A program made the position numbers and the translations under genes. Positions 1-12,503 of a stretch of DNA of 64,000 bases are shown one piece after another (position 1 is the stretch's first letter; each line of letters starts with the position of its first letter). Origin of the DNA: Tanytarsus gracilentus (taxonomy: Eukaryota; Arthropoda; Insecta; Diptera; Chironomidae); contig JAXRKN010000037.1 in NCBI GenBank assembly GCA_038502055.1, positions 1,984,001 to 2,048,000 on the forward strand, in the 5' to 3' direction. The notes under the pieces are model-generated. The model was not told where the DNA came from. It saw only the letters and a list, made by a program, of their open reading frames with translations, and ran no database searches.

Positions 1-1210
1 ATTATAAAATTCTACTATCAAAATTGATAAAAATGTAAGAAGCAGTGTTCAAAAAATCAATTCATGCGGTCTAACGGCGATAATAAAATAAAAGGTGCCT
101 ATCATTTTTCCGCTAAAATTTATTTCCGAATAAGAAGAAAATGGAAAAACATAAAATGCAAGGCATGTTAATAAAATTAAATTTTTATCAAAATTAATTT
201 TTTTTCCAGTTTGAGCTTTAAAAAGAAAAATTAATTTTTTGTGTCAAATGATTTTTTAAAATACTATATTTTCATCCCTTGACAAATAAAGCATCATGTG
301 AGTACACAAAATATATTTTTCGAACTCATAAATTCAACATTTTTCCTCTTCCCTGTTTTTATAGTCGATGTCATAAATAAATGGAATTATGAACCATAGA
401 AGCATCCTCAAAATGTGATTCTCTCACAGTGGGTGAAATAAAATCCATTACCATGATACCTTTAATGTTACTTGTATACATGCTTGAGAATATTTTGATA
501 TAACCATAAAAACCGTAAGCTCTTGACATATTCACACTCAAGGGTGCTAACCAAAAAAGAGATGATTCACATGAATATGAGTAAACATAAAACCAAGTTT
601 TTCAAGTTAAATTTTTATTCATCGAATTCATCATAAGAGCACATCGTAAAGTATGCTAGGGTTAATATAATAGACTAAAAGGTTATTACTTTTCAAGATA
701 TGAAAAAGCTACATTTGAACTTTTGAAACGATTCTTTTGAACGTAAAGAAGAAATTAATATCACTGACTATGAATCTTTAAGATTTTTGCTTAAATAGAA
801 TAATTTTGGCAGGTTTTAAATTTAGCGACATCATTTTAGTTGCAATTCACCGAAAGCTCTCTGTATGATGTCACTAAATTTTTTCCTCTCACTCGAAAGC
901 TTAGAATGCTACGAAACTTTTAAGAATGTAGAAAGGAATGACAAAAGGATGTTTACCGATTAAATTTTATTGCTAAACATATAAACACTTTAAAAAATTT
1001 TAAGAATCCCTTTGTCATGTTATAAAAAACAATTTTCAGGGTATATTATAATTCGCCATCAAAGCCTCAAAAAGTCGTTATACATAAAAATTTGTAGATT
1101 TTGTACGGAATGGTTAAAAATTGCGATGTATAAGTTTCGAGATCTACATTATTACTAACCACACGTAAAAGAGACCTTAAAAATGGTAAATAGTTATTTA
1201 AGAGAAAGAT
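1..1210. other. Intergenic / 3' flank, no gene seen
   Basis: This AT-rich stretch has no long open frame and no recognisable exon. The first positive feature to the right is the stop codon of the minus-strand GALK2-like gene at 1211-1213. A minus-strand AATAAA (plus-strand TTTATT at 966-971) lies about 240 bases beyond that stop and could end its transcript. No RNA gene or repeat was recognised here. Confidence 0.5.
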
Positions 1211-2872
1211 TTAGAAAAATTCTGCAATAAAGACTTCAGCACCATTTTGCGGCTCAGTTGCGAAGACAATTTCATCAAGATTTAAATGCTTAGCGTTTGG
1301 TAAATTATCATAATATGACTCGGTTAATGTTGCAATGTAGCGATCGCAAGTTGTAATGGAGTCAGTTAAAGCGACAATGCAGCCACCCCATCCTACAACA
1401 AAAGTTTAAAGCTATTTAATTTTAAATAATTTTAAATCATCATACCCGCTCCAGTTAATCTCGCACCAACACCAAATATTTTCGAAATATTTACAAGCTC
1501 ATCAAGATTCTTGTGACTACACTCATACAGTGTCTTTAAGCTATTGTGCGATTTGGATAAAAGCTCTGACATCTGTTCTACCGCATCATCTTCATCGCCA
1601 TCTTCCTCGTCTATTGAACGAGCAATTTTACAAAAGTGCTCAACTCGAATTGACTCTAGAAACAAGAATTTATTGTTTCCAATTAGGTCGTTAAAAGATA
1701 AGATAATTTTTACCTTGAATGACGTGCAGTGCTCGCTGCCTTAACTTAAAAGCTTTTTCGTGCTTTGTATTTGGTGTCAGCATGATCTCCTCAAACTCGA
1801 CAGAATTGAGCTTAAAAATTTCCATCAATTCCTCTCTCATGTAAACATCTTTGGTCAAATGCGTTTTGATGAGGTTCTCAAACTCTTCAAGTTCAATATC
1901 AAGGATCTCCGATTGGAGTTGTCCAAGTTTTTCAACATCCTCCCATGGACGCTCCGTCATTTTTGCAAGAAGTTTTGTTGCAATTTTGCACTCAACAACT
2001 CGTTGATTAAAATCTGACGTGGCCGCCTTGTTTGCCTCTGAAAGTGAATTAGCAATGACGAAAACGGCGTCATCTGGTAACCTGATGGGAGTCGCACGTA
2101 CTGGATTAAATTCAATATATTGAGCGTAGCCTTTTTTGGCCAAGAAAGCAATTGCCTGATCCATGCCACCACCCTGAGTGCCAATGAATCGTTCGCTGGA
2201 CGCGGAAAGAGTTGCAAGAAGTTGCTTGTTAAGTGGCAAATCAAAAATAAATGCAGTTGAGAGTGCAGCAGAGCACACCAATGCACTCGATGAGCTCAAA
2301 CCACTTGCCGGTGGAATATTTCCGCTAACGGCTACTTTAAATCCTTTTTTACCGTAATCACCCATCTTCTCAAGATAATCCAAAATTCCCTTAACGCCAC
2401 ATAAGAAATAGTTATGCCATGCTGGATATGATCCTTGCGATGGAGCCTCAATTTTAATGTGATTAATGCTACATTTAAAGCTTTTGTACTTTGACTGGTA
2501 ATTTTTCAAATAAATTATGTCATCATCACTCGGCGCGACTGCCAGCAAAATATTTTGAGAAATTGCCTGCGAAGTAAGAAAAAATCAATTTGGATTTTCG
2601 ATTGACGTTTCTCATAGTTTTATGTTACCATTGGCAATACCGGATAGCCACTGTAATCAACATGTTCGCCGATCAAATTGACACGGCCTGGTACACGTAC
2701 AAAGAATTTAGGACGTGTCGAAAATTCTTTCATGAAATAATCTGCAAAAAAAATCGATAAAATCTTTAAGGACTTTTTAATAGCGAATATCCTGCAAACC
2801 TCGCAACTCTAAAAACCGCTCATCGCCAGCATCGCAATTCTCATTAATATTCACAAAGCTCTCGTCATCCAT
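1211..2872 (-). CDS. GALK2: N-acetylgalactosamine kinase / galactokinase-like GHMP kinase (GALK2 type)
   Basis: Predicted cytosolic sugar kinase that phosphorylates C1 of GalNAc or galactose with ATP. Five coding exons on the minus strand: 2872-2800, 2741-2629, 2566-1714, 1655-1446 and 1392-1211, giving 476 residues, close to vertebrate GALK2. The ATG at 2872 sits in a good context (AAAATGG). The galactokinase signature GRVNLIGEHVDYSGYPVLPMA spans exons 2 and 3. The GHMP ATP-binding motif (PPASGLSSSSA) lies near residues 147-157. A GTQGGGMDQ motif near 191-199 is GALK2-like and contains the catalytic-base Asp. The C-terminal GARLTGAGWGG motif is split over exons 4 and 5. All motifs are present and the frame is open, so the enzyme looks functional. 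GALK2 rather than GALK1 is inferred from motif wording; actual substrate preference cannot be read from sequence. It is divergent from evi5. Confidence 0.93.
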
Positions 2873-3480
2873 TTTATCTTTATCGTTTAATTTTCTGTTA
2901 TCAATTTTTATTATTTCCTTTCTCTCTAAACTCTTTTCGCTTCTATTTCTCTACGACGCAACTGCTCACTGCCAACTAAATGACATTTGCCACTTTTTTC
3001 GAAACTGTCGCACCAATATATGGAATGATTATATTAATAAATTATATTTCGATATCTATCGGCGATTGTGTGATATTTCACCCGTGAAAATAGGTTGATA
3101 CACAAAAACACTAAAATTATGTTAATCTGTATCGAAGAAGAGTTTGAAAGAGAGTGTAAACAGTTCGGTGTTCGGTGGGTTGTGTGGGAGTTAGGTGACA
3201 AATTTTCAAAAACTTACAATTTATTTTTCAATTTTAAAAATTAAGTTTTAATTTAATTTTTTATCTGTTTGTTTTAAAGATTTTAATGCAAATTTTTATT
3301 GAAATTAATTTAAGCTTCTTAAACTTTACTTTTTATTCAAATTAATAAATTTTTAATGAAATGTCAGCCATTTTGTTTTTTAAAACCTAACCTTCATTAA
3401 AGTTAATTTTAATTTTCATTCAAAATTTTTAATTCTTTTAAATATTTTTTCTCTCTTCAATTTCTCAAACACGATCCCTT
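2873..3480. promoter_or_regulatory. Divergent spacer between GALK2-like gene and evi5
   Basis: This spacer separates the minus-strand GALK2-like start codon from the plus-strand evi5 leader. It must hold the 5' UTR and promoter of the kinase gene and may serve both genes. It contains A/T-rich runs from about 3200 to 3475. No convincing TATA box or other core element could be assigned. Confidence 0.4.
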
Positions 3481-4017
3481 CGCATGCTTTCCAATTGGAC
3501 TGTCGATGTGGCATGGGGTGTGGTATCATGAAATACAATTCCAATTGGACTCTTTTTCTCTCCCTCACTCACAGACGAGATTTTCATTTTCAACAAGAGG
3601 TTCACTGTGGATTGTGCTCTCCGTGAAAAAAATATATTTTTTGTAATAAAATATTTTTTAATTTTTCAATCGCGAAGAAGAGTGTATTTAGTGAATAAGA
3701 AATAGAGTTAAAGTGATGCAACCACACAGTGGCAATTAAAAATGCAATGGAAGGCATGAAATTTGTTAGCTAAATTGTACAAAAAGCAAAAAACAAGAAA
3801 AGTGAAAATTTCTTTTTTTCATGTATGAAAAAATAAGAGTAAATAATATTTTGTGTGTGGCTGTTTTCGTCATCTGTCGTGTTTAATAGTATTTATACAA
3901 GTGCATTTTATCAATTGATAACTGACTCACCATCAAAACGGATAAAATACATTCCAACATCGCATTTCTAAATTATTTATTCCGAGACTCGCATTTTCCT
4001 AAGAGGAGCACAAGAAG
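3481..4017 (+). other. Probable non-coding first exon of evi5 (5' UTR)
   Basis: A plus-strand segment without a long ORF ends in a perfect consensus donor, AAG|GTAAGT, at 4017/4018. The next good plus-strand acceptor feeding a known gene is the polypyrimidine-CACAG at 12126, just upstream of the evi5 start codon. I infer that the two are joined, which makes intron 1 about 8.1 kb. The left boundary (transcription start) is a guess. Transcript data would settle it. Confidence 0.4.
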
Positions 4018-5474
4018 GTAAGTAAAAAGGTGTTAAAATCCCGTTATTCAAGTTCTCTTCTCGGCAGCGCCGCAGAAAAAATCAACTTACCGTTCATTCC
4101 ACCTTTTTACCTTTCTGATAAATCAGATGATGATTGACATTTAATTTTGGTGATATGATAAGCTTGGTAATAAAAATTTTCGCTTTATCGCTCTTGGAAA
4201 AAAAAATGGTGAAAATTGAGTGCAAACCATAAAATTAAATTAACTCTGATGGCACTCTCCCTCTTCTGCAGAATCGATTTTTTGTCTAGACAAATTTGAT
4301 ATTAAAATTCCGAAAAAATTGATCTCAATTCCTCGACTCACCCATTAGAAACACACAAATTTTTGCAAAATCTTTCATGATCTAGTTTTTCGGTGTTTGC
4401 TTTTCTCCTTCTTATTTTCAATCTGCCGCTGGTTTTTTTGTTGCTGTAACTTGATAGCTTTCGTCGAAAAAGAAAATCAACGGGAAATCTTCTTGCAAAA
4501 AAATCCATTAGACCATGCTTTCAATTTAGAGAAGCCAATATTGCAGAAAAAAAAATTAATCTTTTCATTTCAAAAGAAAATTCCATGACAGGTTTTTTAC
4601 TAAACGTATAAAAAATTGTTTCAATTAAAGTTTTTGGCGAATCTGGATATTTTTAACTACTGAAATAAGAAAAGCAAGAAAAAGAAATTATTTGAAGCAA
4701 ATAAAATTTCTTTCATTCAATTTCTTTCAAACATCGAAATGTTTGTACTCGAATTCAAAAAATCTTATTCTTCTTTAAGTGCTTCCTTTTTCCTCTAAGT
4801 GTACCACCCGAAAAAAGCTCCTCCCCAAAAAAATAATTAATCAATATCCTTATGACATATGAATATAAACTGGAATTATGATATATTGCTGTTTCATGTC
4901 ATGTTCCCTGCTTTAGAGACGAAAAATTTTAGCAATAATCGCAAAATGTTTTACCTGAAGCTAAATACACAATTTTGAGGTTACTCCATGACTAATTTGT
5001 AGCGATTTCCGTGAAGGTTTTTATCGATTGTACTTTGACTATACTTCATAAGTTTATCAGTAAAAGTCATGAGTTTAAATCAATATATAAAGTTTGCTTA
5101 CCTTCATATTTACGATAAACATGAAATTCATTGGATGATTAAATTACTTTTGCGTCTCAATTAAAGTTCCACGGAAAATAATGAAGGTCTCAATACTTTT
5201 CTCTCACTCTTTCAATCGTGATTGAGTGTTGAAACATTTTGACAAGTTTTTGATGCGCTTCTCAAGATATTTCTTGACATTTTACATAATGAGAGCTCTC
5301 ACACAAAGTTCCACTTGAGCTACGCATTGATTTATAGACTTGCAACATATTCGAATAAAAAGAAGAATTGAATTTTGAAATTATTCAAAAAAAGCATCAT
5401 TTGCATGATAGAGCTACTATTTAGAAGTTCATCATGCGTAACAATGGCAATAAACTCTTTTTTTCCTCTCCTCG

Positions 5475-5482
5475 AAATGAAC
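5475..5482. repeat. Left target-site duplication, AAATGAAC
   Basis: This 8-bp direct repeat flanks the left end of the hAT-like element and is repeated exactly at 6146-6153. An 8-bp duplication is the hallmark of hAT-superfamily insertion. Confidence 0.8.
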
Positions 5483-6145
5483 TAGGGATCCTTAATTCAC
5501 CGGTGAATGCGATTTCGGTGATCACCGGTGAATAAAATGCCGTACGACTTTTGACCAAATTTTGAAGGAATTAACTCTTTTCGGCATTTTGGAAGTTGTT
5601 ATAGAAAATTTTTATCTTTTTTTGGTTTATATAAATTATAAAGTTTAACACTAAAAAAATTAGTTTTTCTTTTATTTTAGAAATTTTTTTTTATTAATTA
5701 TGAATCAAATTTCAATCGTATAAAATATCTTCCTATAAATTTTTAGATTTTTACATTTTTAAAGATTTTTTTTTAAGATATCAAAGTAACATGTTAATTT
5801 GTTGTCTTTTGAACAAACTTTCTAAATATGCGCACTTACTAAAATGTTTTTTCCTATTTAAATTTTTATTTTTTTTGGTGAAATGTTTTGATTATTTATC
5901 TAAAAAATTCAGAAAATTTAAATGACTGACAAAACTTTTTGTAAGTGGACATATTTTGAACGAATTTGCTTCGCCATTTAAGTGTGGTTTAAAAAGTTTT
6001 TAATGTTTTCTATAATTTCTCAATTAGCTTTGAAAAAATCTCAAAAAGAATAGAAAAATGTATCAATTTCGTCACCGGTGTCACCGGACAAAAAATCGGT
6101 GATCACCGGTGATCACCGTACCGGTATTCACCGTGAGGATTCCTA
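5483..6145. mobile_element. Non-autonomous hAT-like DNA transposon (MITE), 663 bp
   Basis: The element starts TAGGGATCCT and ends AGGATTCCTA, so its termini are imperfect inverted repeats (TAGGGATCCT versus TAGGAATCCT). It is bordered by identical 8-bp duplications (AAATGAAC). Both subterminal regions (about 5495-5535 and 6070-6135) are packed with copies of CACCGGTGA/TCACCGG in both orientations, the kind of subterminal array that hAT transposases bind. The interior is very AT-rich and contains no transposase ORF, so it is a non-autonomous derivative. It lies in the inferred first intron of evi5. Intact duplications and nearly matching termini suggest a fairly recent insertion. Superfamily assignment rests on TSD length and terminal sequence only. 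Confidence 0.82.
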
Positions 6146-6153
6146 AAATGAAC
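6146..6153. repeat. Right target-site duplication, AAATGAAC
   Basis: Exact copy of the 8-bp sequence at 5475-5482, immediately after the terminal AGGATTCCTA of the element. Confidence 0.8.
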
Positions 6154-9100
6154 CACAAAAGAGAGCCTCGCCTGTGCCGACATGAAATTTCACTTGTTAT
6201 AAAAAAACACTTATTTAATATTTAAAAACAATTCGTGATGCCATCATGTTTATAAATTAATTAAAATTTTCTCTCTTCTGCATAATTGCGAGCGTTGCTT
6301 CATTGACAAAAAGAAATTTTTTTGCGACTGCTGACGACCCCGAAAAAAAAATTTACTGAATGAGAAGTCGTTAAGCCGCGATTTAATAATGACAAGAAAT
6401 TAGTGAAATCATTTAGCAGAAATTTAAGAAGAGATTCTCGATACTCCTCCAAAACGAGTGACAGTAGTCAGAGAATTCATTGGAGGCGTTTGGACGGCAA
6501 TAAATCGCTAAAGTAAATCTCAGCGTTTAGATTTTAAAACGCCTCTGCACTTCTTACTCATATTAAGATAACGTCGACAAAGTCTGATGTGTGCCGAACG
6601 AAAAAAAAAAACATTTCACTATGGCAACGTTTTTCGATAAAAATTTCAATATCGCATTTTATGTTTTTATTTTTCTTCTGCGGCATTCGTGCTTTCATCG
6701 AAAGGGAAATTGTTATAGTTTCTAACTCAAGGAGTGTTTACATTCCTCCTCAACAACACATTCAGTTTATTTGCTTGTCAGACACAGCACACGAAAAAGC
6801 ATGCGAATAATAATTTTTATGATTTTTGATAACGCTAAATTCTAATGAAAATGAAAGCAGCATAAAGAGAAAGCGTTATAAGGTTAAATGAAGTTGATCG
6901 AGAGAGAAGGGATGACTAATGGGGCGGAAGAGCTTAACAACTGCGCAAATGTGTAGTTCGACTCATAATCCGCTTTGGATTACATTTATTGGTGATCAAG
7001 GTGCTTGCAAATATTTCTTAAAAATTGAATACGATTTTAAAATTCCTCCCGCAAAATAATACATAAAATTCTTTGAAAAAAAGATTATGGAAAAAAGAAC
7101 ACTCTCGCCTACGAGCACGTCTTTCCCCACATCAAAAATTAATCTTTTTACCTCACACAACCTTTTCAATTAACATAAAAAAATCAATGAAATTCAAACT
7201 TTATTTCAATTCTGTGGTTTTGCATGACTCAAGAAAGGTGCATGACATAAGTTTTGCCTTTTTGGCAATCCTTTGAGAGCAGATCGTGCTTCACTGACTC
7301 AAAGCAGCATTTAGAAAAATTTCGGTTCAATGAGGTTTCATTCACTGAATTCTTTTATCGGTTCGGAATGGAGGTCAAAAAACTTTTTTACTTTTGCTGC
7401 GTGTCTCGAGAAATTTTTTCTTCTTTATATCTTAGGATTATAATTTTCTATTGCAAAGCATTGTGTGCCTTTCTCCTTCGTCATTATAATGAAATTAAAA
7501 TTGCTAATGAAGTCAATTTTAGAGCCAAGGTGTAATTTTTTTGGGAGCTGAATTGAGTGATGAGTCTCAACTCACGTTTTTTAGTTCAGTTTATATTTTA
7601 CCGCAATTGCTACTGCTGTTGCTCTGTCATACGCTAAATTATTCATTACTATTAAGAAAACGTGCAGAAGCGATGATGACTGAGTGACATTTATAGATCT
7701 ATGAAGACATACATAAAAGCCAGAAAAGTAATTTTCATATGAAATTTGGCAGAAAATTACGAAGCTAAAAACAAAAGTTGATATCTAGATGCTACCCACA
7801 ATAAAAATTTATTGTGATGACTGTGGATGTTAACAAGCCCTGCTTAGTGCTTCTGTGGCAAGATAAGGAGAGAATTTACTATTGATTTCTTAATAAAAAC
7901 ACTCTTCTGACATACTCCCTTCTCATGGGAATCATAACATTGCATAATTTACTGCTTCAAGTGCTCTTTCCATTTCTTCTTTATTTTACAACTTCCCCTC
8001 ACCCATAAAATCATTTTCTATTTTTATATAATTTTCTGAAAGGTCATTTTTGCTGAAGAGTGTTTGTACTTCAATAAAAAAATAATTTTTATGTGAGGAG
8101 ATTTTTAATTTCCTAAATGATCACTCGGTGTGTATTCTTCAGATAATTACTACACGTTTAATTGCGTGGCATCATCGAGTAAACAGGTTCTATGGATGAT
8201 GCTCGTTGGATAGAGAAAAAAAAATGTTTCCTGTCCAATTGTGGGGAAAGAGAGTTTTAGATGGAAGTGGGGTGTGTCTGTTTATGATAGAAAAGTTCAT
8301 ATTTTATAAAATTATTATTTAAATTCAGGAAAATCCTTCAAAAGCTGTCAAATAATAATAAATATAGTTACACGGCCGTCGCATACGCCCCATAAACCAC
8401 AATCGACCTTGACCATTGTTGTCTATTGACTCGCGTTCACACTTTGAGCTCTGTTTTTTAGTTTTGGACATTTCTATTCAACACCCGCGCGAACTAATTT
8501 ATTTCCAAATTTAATTTTAAACCTGAGCGATTTCAGACCATGCGGAGAAAAAATCGGAAAGCGACTTTTTATGGTCAATTCCACGATAAACACTATCTCG
8601 CGTCATGGTCTCAGGCATTCAATTATTGATTAAAACTACAACTCAACTGTCCAACCTACATTCGTTCACTGTTGCGCCCATTACATTCTAAAATTGCTGT
8701 TTGTGCTTGTATAAAAATAAAAATGAGAGTCTCCAGTTTCATTAGCGTGTGAAGTTCTGAACACACGACAATTTTTACAGAATAAAAATTTATTTTCATC
8801 GTTGAAAGTTAAGCACATGGCGAGTGGTGATAAAAAAGATAATTTTGATATTTTGTACGTTTCCATGAGATTCAATTTGAGATAAGAAGTAAAAAGTTTT
8901 TTTTCACTCAAACAATTTATAACTTTTCTCTTACAATATTTTCGCTTCGGTCGCACATGGCGCACCATATGAAAAGTCTCATGTTTATCTTAAAGAGCTT
9001 TTCGTAATAAAAAATTTAAAGCTTCAATTTATAAAATTGATAAAGAAAAATTTCGACTGCATGAGTGCGATGAAAATGGATTTACACTGCATGGCATGCC

Positions 9101-12100
9101 ATCAATTTCGAAACTGATAGTTACATGAAGATAAAGCCGTGAGGTAATGCTTTTGTAAAGTGTGTAGCAGAACAAGTGACGAAATGTCAAATGTTTTGTA
9201 GATTTATAGGTTGACTTTTAAAAAAATATTTGTGGTTTATTCATTCTTTCATTTTTAAAATCACAAAAGAGATAAAACTCTCCTAACTCGCTAATTACAA
9301 TTGCTCACATAAAATGCACGACCCAGTGAGCACTTTAAAGTGTAAATTATATGAAATATTTCACTAAGCCGATTAACTTGAGAATTTTAAATTGAATTCA
9401 GTTTCGGCGACAATTAGTAACAATGGCAATATTTTTATGCATTCTTCCTCTTACTTGGTAACTGTATACGCTCATTATAAGAGAAGGCAAAAATCACGGT
9501 TAAAAAAGAAATTGTTGCTTCTCGACTGATGTATGGGTGAAATCATATGAACATCTGCGATTGTATGAGTACATTTTCATTATGTTATTTCAGCTCTTTT
9601 TTATATAGTTCACAATACAAAAACATCATTGTTATTATATTTTAGTGTATGAAATATGTAGAGCACAGATTGATGCAATTACAGTGTGGATATCAATTAT
9701 AAATCTACTTTTTTTCGGCTAGTGCGGAAATAAAGCTTTTGCTGAATGGAAAGTTTATTATTTCAAAGTCGAGAGAGCTAATGTTGTAGTTCATCAACCT
9801 GCACACTTTTAATTATCTAACAAGCGAAATTTTTGCGAGAAAAATTCAATTTTCGTTCATTTCTTTATGACTTCATATCGCTTTTTATAAGCACACTTCA
9901 AACAATGACTTGTTCTGACTCATGAGTGAGCGCACATGCAACAAAAAAAAGAGGTGGCTGTCTCGCGATTTCTGAAACCTGTTTGATGATTCATATTTTT
10001 CGCGACACTCCGTACTGTACCATTCTCTCGTTCGAACGCGTTCGTGCAATTTCTTATGGAATTTATTTTTTTGCGTTTACGCCTTTGCACGCTTTTAATC
10101 CAAAACTTTGAGCTCACTTTCAAAGTTGATAGCGACATAATCTCACTCATGAATCATTTACGCTCCACAGCGGATATGCGACATCTAACCAGCTTTCTTA
10201 GTCTATTCTATTAATTAATCTCATTGCGGGGCTTTTTTGCTAGCTTGAGTCTTTAAAATGCCGTGTTAAAAATTATATTTGTCGAGTTAGTCATTAAAAC
10301 CGTGATTTAACTGCGACTAATTATCTTCAACTCACTTTTATAGCACTTTCGCAAAACAATAAGAAAATGTACATTTTTTGTGAGTGTATTAATTGATTTA
10401 GTTGTAATAGGATTTTTAAATTAATATCTGATGGAGCTACTTCAAGTTTAAATCTTAAGTGAACGTTTGACTAATGACTGTGTAAGAGGAAAAAAAGGTT
10501 CCAACCGGTTTCAATTAATTTAATCTTTAAAACCTCTCAATTTGTCATCACTAATAATTTGCAATCGAGTACACAACCACCGAACACATATTGATGATGT
10601 AGGCGAATCTCAATGAAACATATTATCTTTAAAAATAACCCTCGATGATTGAGTAAAAAAGAAGTGATGAAAGAAATAATTTTATGGAGATACTTCACAC
10701 ATGTATGATGGAGTCAAAAATCTAAATTGAGTTTCAATGAATGAATTGAACGTAATTTTAGCGGGTCGATAGTTACCGAATGCCAGTAACTCACTTTTTC
10801 AATCAGTGCTCTCTTTTGTTTTCTGTCTACTCAAAAAAATTCATAGTTGAATGTTGCGCAAAAGATTTTTTTCTCTAATGTTCGGCTGCTAATTGATCGT
10901 CGAGAGTGACCTTCGGAGACAAAAGTTTTGAAATGGAGCGATTCTAATGGAATTAAATAAAGAATAGTTTAGTCAAAAAATAATTTTTTTAAAACGTGCA
11001 GAACTAAATTTTTTTAATTGCTTAACGAGAGAAAATTTCCGCTTAATTTACAGATTTCTAATAATTGACCACGACCTTAAAGTTAAAGCTAATGCAACTT
11101 GTCATTGGTGCGCAAGATTTTCTCTTGTTTCTCATCCATTTATCCGAACAACAAATGTCGGCACTCAGTGATGAGAAACAATGCATTGTTTAATTTCAAT
11201 GCAAATTGTGTGATTTTTTCTTATCTTATGTTTTCTTCATGCTGGAAGTTCCGCTCATCATTCAAATTATTTCATTATTTTTTCCGCAAACATTGAAATT
11301 GATGACTTATTGCATTACGTCAGATATGAGATCAAAATGTAAAATTTCCCGCATATTTTATTTTTAAATCCTGAAATAAACTGAGATCATTTATGATGAT
11401 GACAATTTGAAGTTTTTTTATGCTGACCCTCATTTTTAAGCATCAATAAATTATCAATAATAATATTCATGTTTCCAATTTGCTGACCATAAATAAATAG
11501 CCGTAACATATTGAATTACAAGGAGCATTTCTTGTTTCAATATTTTATGCGCAGTAATATAAACATTGACCTCTATAGCGCGATAAATTACAGCATAAGT
11601 ACACAATTACGTCCATTCTAACCTATAAATGTAATTGATTAACGGGTTATTGTGATGTTGAAAAAAGAATGCGGTTAATGATAAAGTTTAGTCAGAGGTG
11701 AGGCTTGAAAATTCATCTCAAAAGGAGAAAGAAAAGTAATTTTCTCGATTGCAATTTAAATTTTTAAATTTTTATTCATTTCTTCTCATCCGCAGCGGAA
11801 TTCACGATTAAAATTTCTTTCTGCCAATTGTTTACGCTCTGTGTGCACTTTCTCCATGCTCGTTTTTATGCATTTTTAGTGTAATTTAAACTGTGTGTGA
11901 TCTATGGATTAAAGACAGTCATTAAAAATTTAAACTTTAGTGTTTTCATGACTATTAGTTCCATACACATTTTTACACACTCAAGATTTTCTCAATAGCT
12001 AAAGATATTTTTTTTTATAGTAAAAACTATGTTGCGCTTAAAAGAACGGTTCTTGAATAACAATGTTGTAGACAAAGTTTTGCATAAAAAGGCTAATAAA

Positions 12101-12126
12101 AGTTTTCTCTATTTTTTTTTCCACAG

Positions 12127-12503
12127 CAATTTTTCATTCATTCATTTTAATCTCGCAATAAAAACAATAAGCAACGAGTCCACATCAACAGCATCATTAT
12201 CATCATGAGTTAAATGATCTCGCGAGAAATTCTCCACTCTATTCGCATTAATTAAAGAAAATTTCTCTCGTTCAACGATTAAGTATTGTTTCCAAACCAT
12301 CCATTTACTTATTTTTATAACGAAACCAGACGCATTAAGAAAAAAATACCGAGAAATATTAATTGACATCCCATCATCACAATATCTAATGCATTTATCT
12401 ACATATCTCCAACATACCATCGATCGGTGTGCCTTGAGAGCTTAAAACCACGAGAACCAAAACTAAGAAGAGAGTCTATTTTTTATTGCCAACGGAATCA
12501 GAC
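12127..12503 (+). other. evi5 5' UTR (start of exon 2)
   Basis: This follows a strong acceptor (T-rich run then CCACAG at 12121-12126) and leads into the evi5 start codon at 12504. No other plus-strand start with coding character precedes it. The open frame on the opposite strand (12142-12420) has no recognisable features. Confidence 0.45.

Larger units (their letters stand above)
4018..12126 (+). other. Long first intron of evi5 (inferred)
   Basis: About 8.1 kb with no convincing protein-coding exon on either strand. The open frames inside it (for example near 7073-7535 and 8681-8968) are short, low in complexity and lack splice context or family motifs. The only structured element recognised is the hAT-like transposon at 5483-6145. 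Introns of this size at the 5' end of fly genes commonly carry enhancers, but none can be named from the sequence. Confidence 0.4.

Noticed and set aside
1957..2286. 109-residue open frame overlapping GALK2 exon 3
   Set aside because: It is a shadow frame of the kinase exon on the same strand; the kinase frame carries the catalytic motifs.
8681..8968. 95-residue minus-strand frame in evi5 intron 1
   Set aside because: Low-complexity basic start, no domain, no acceptor or donor in phase, and no partner exon.
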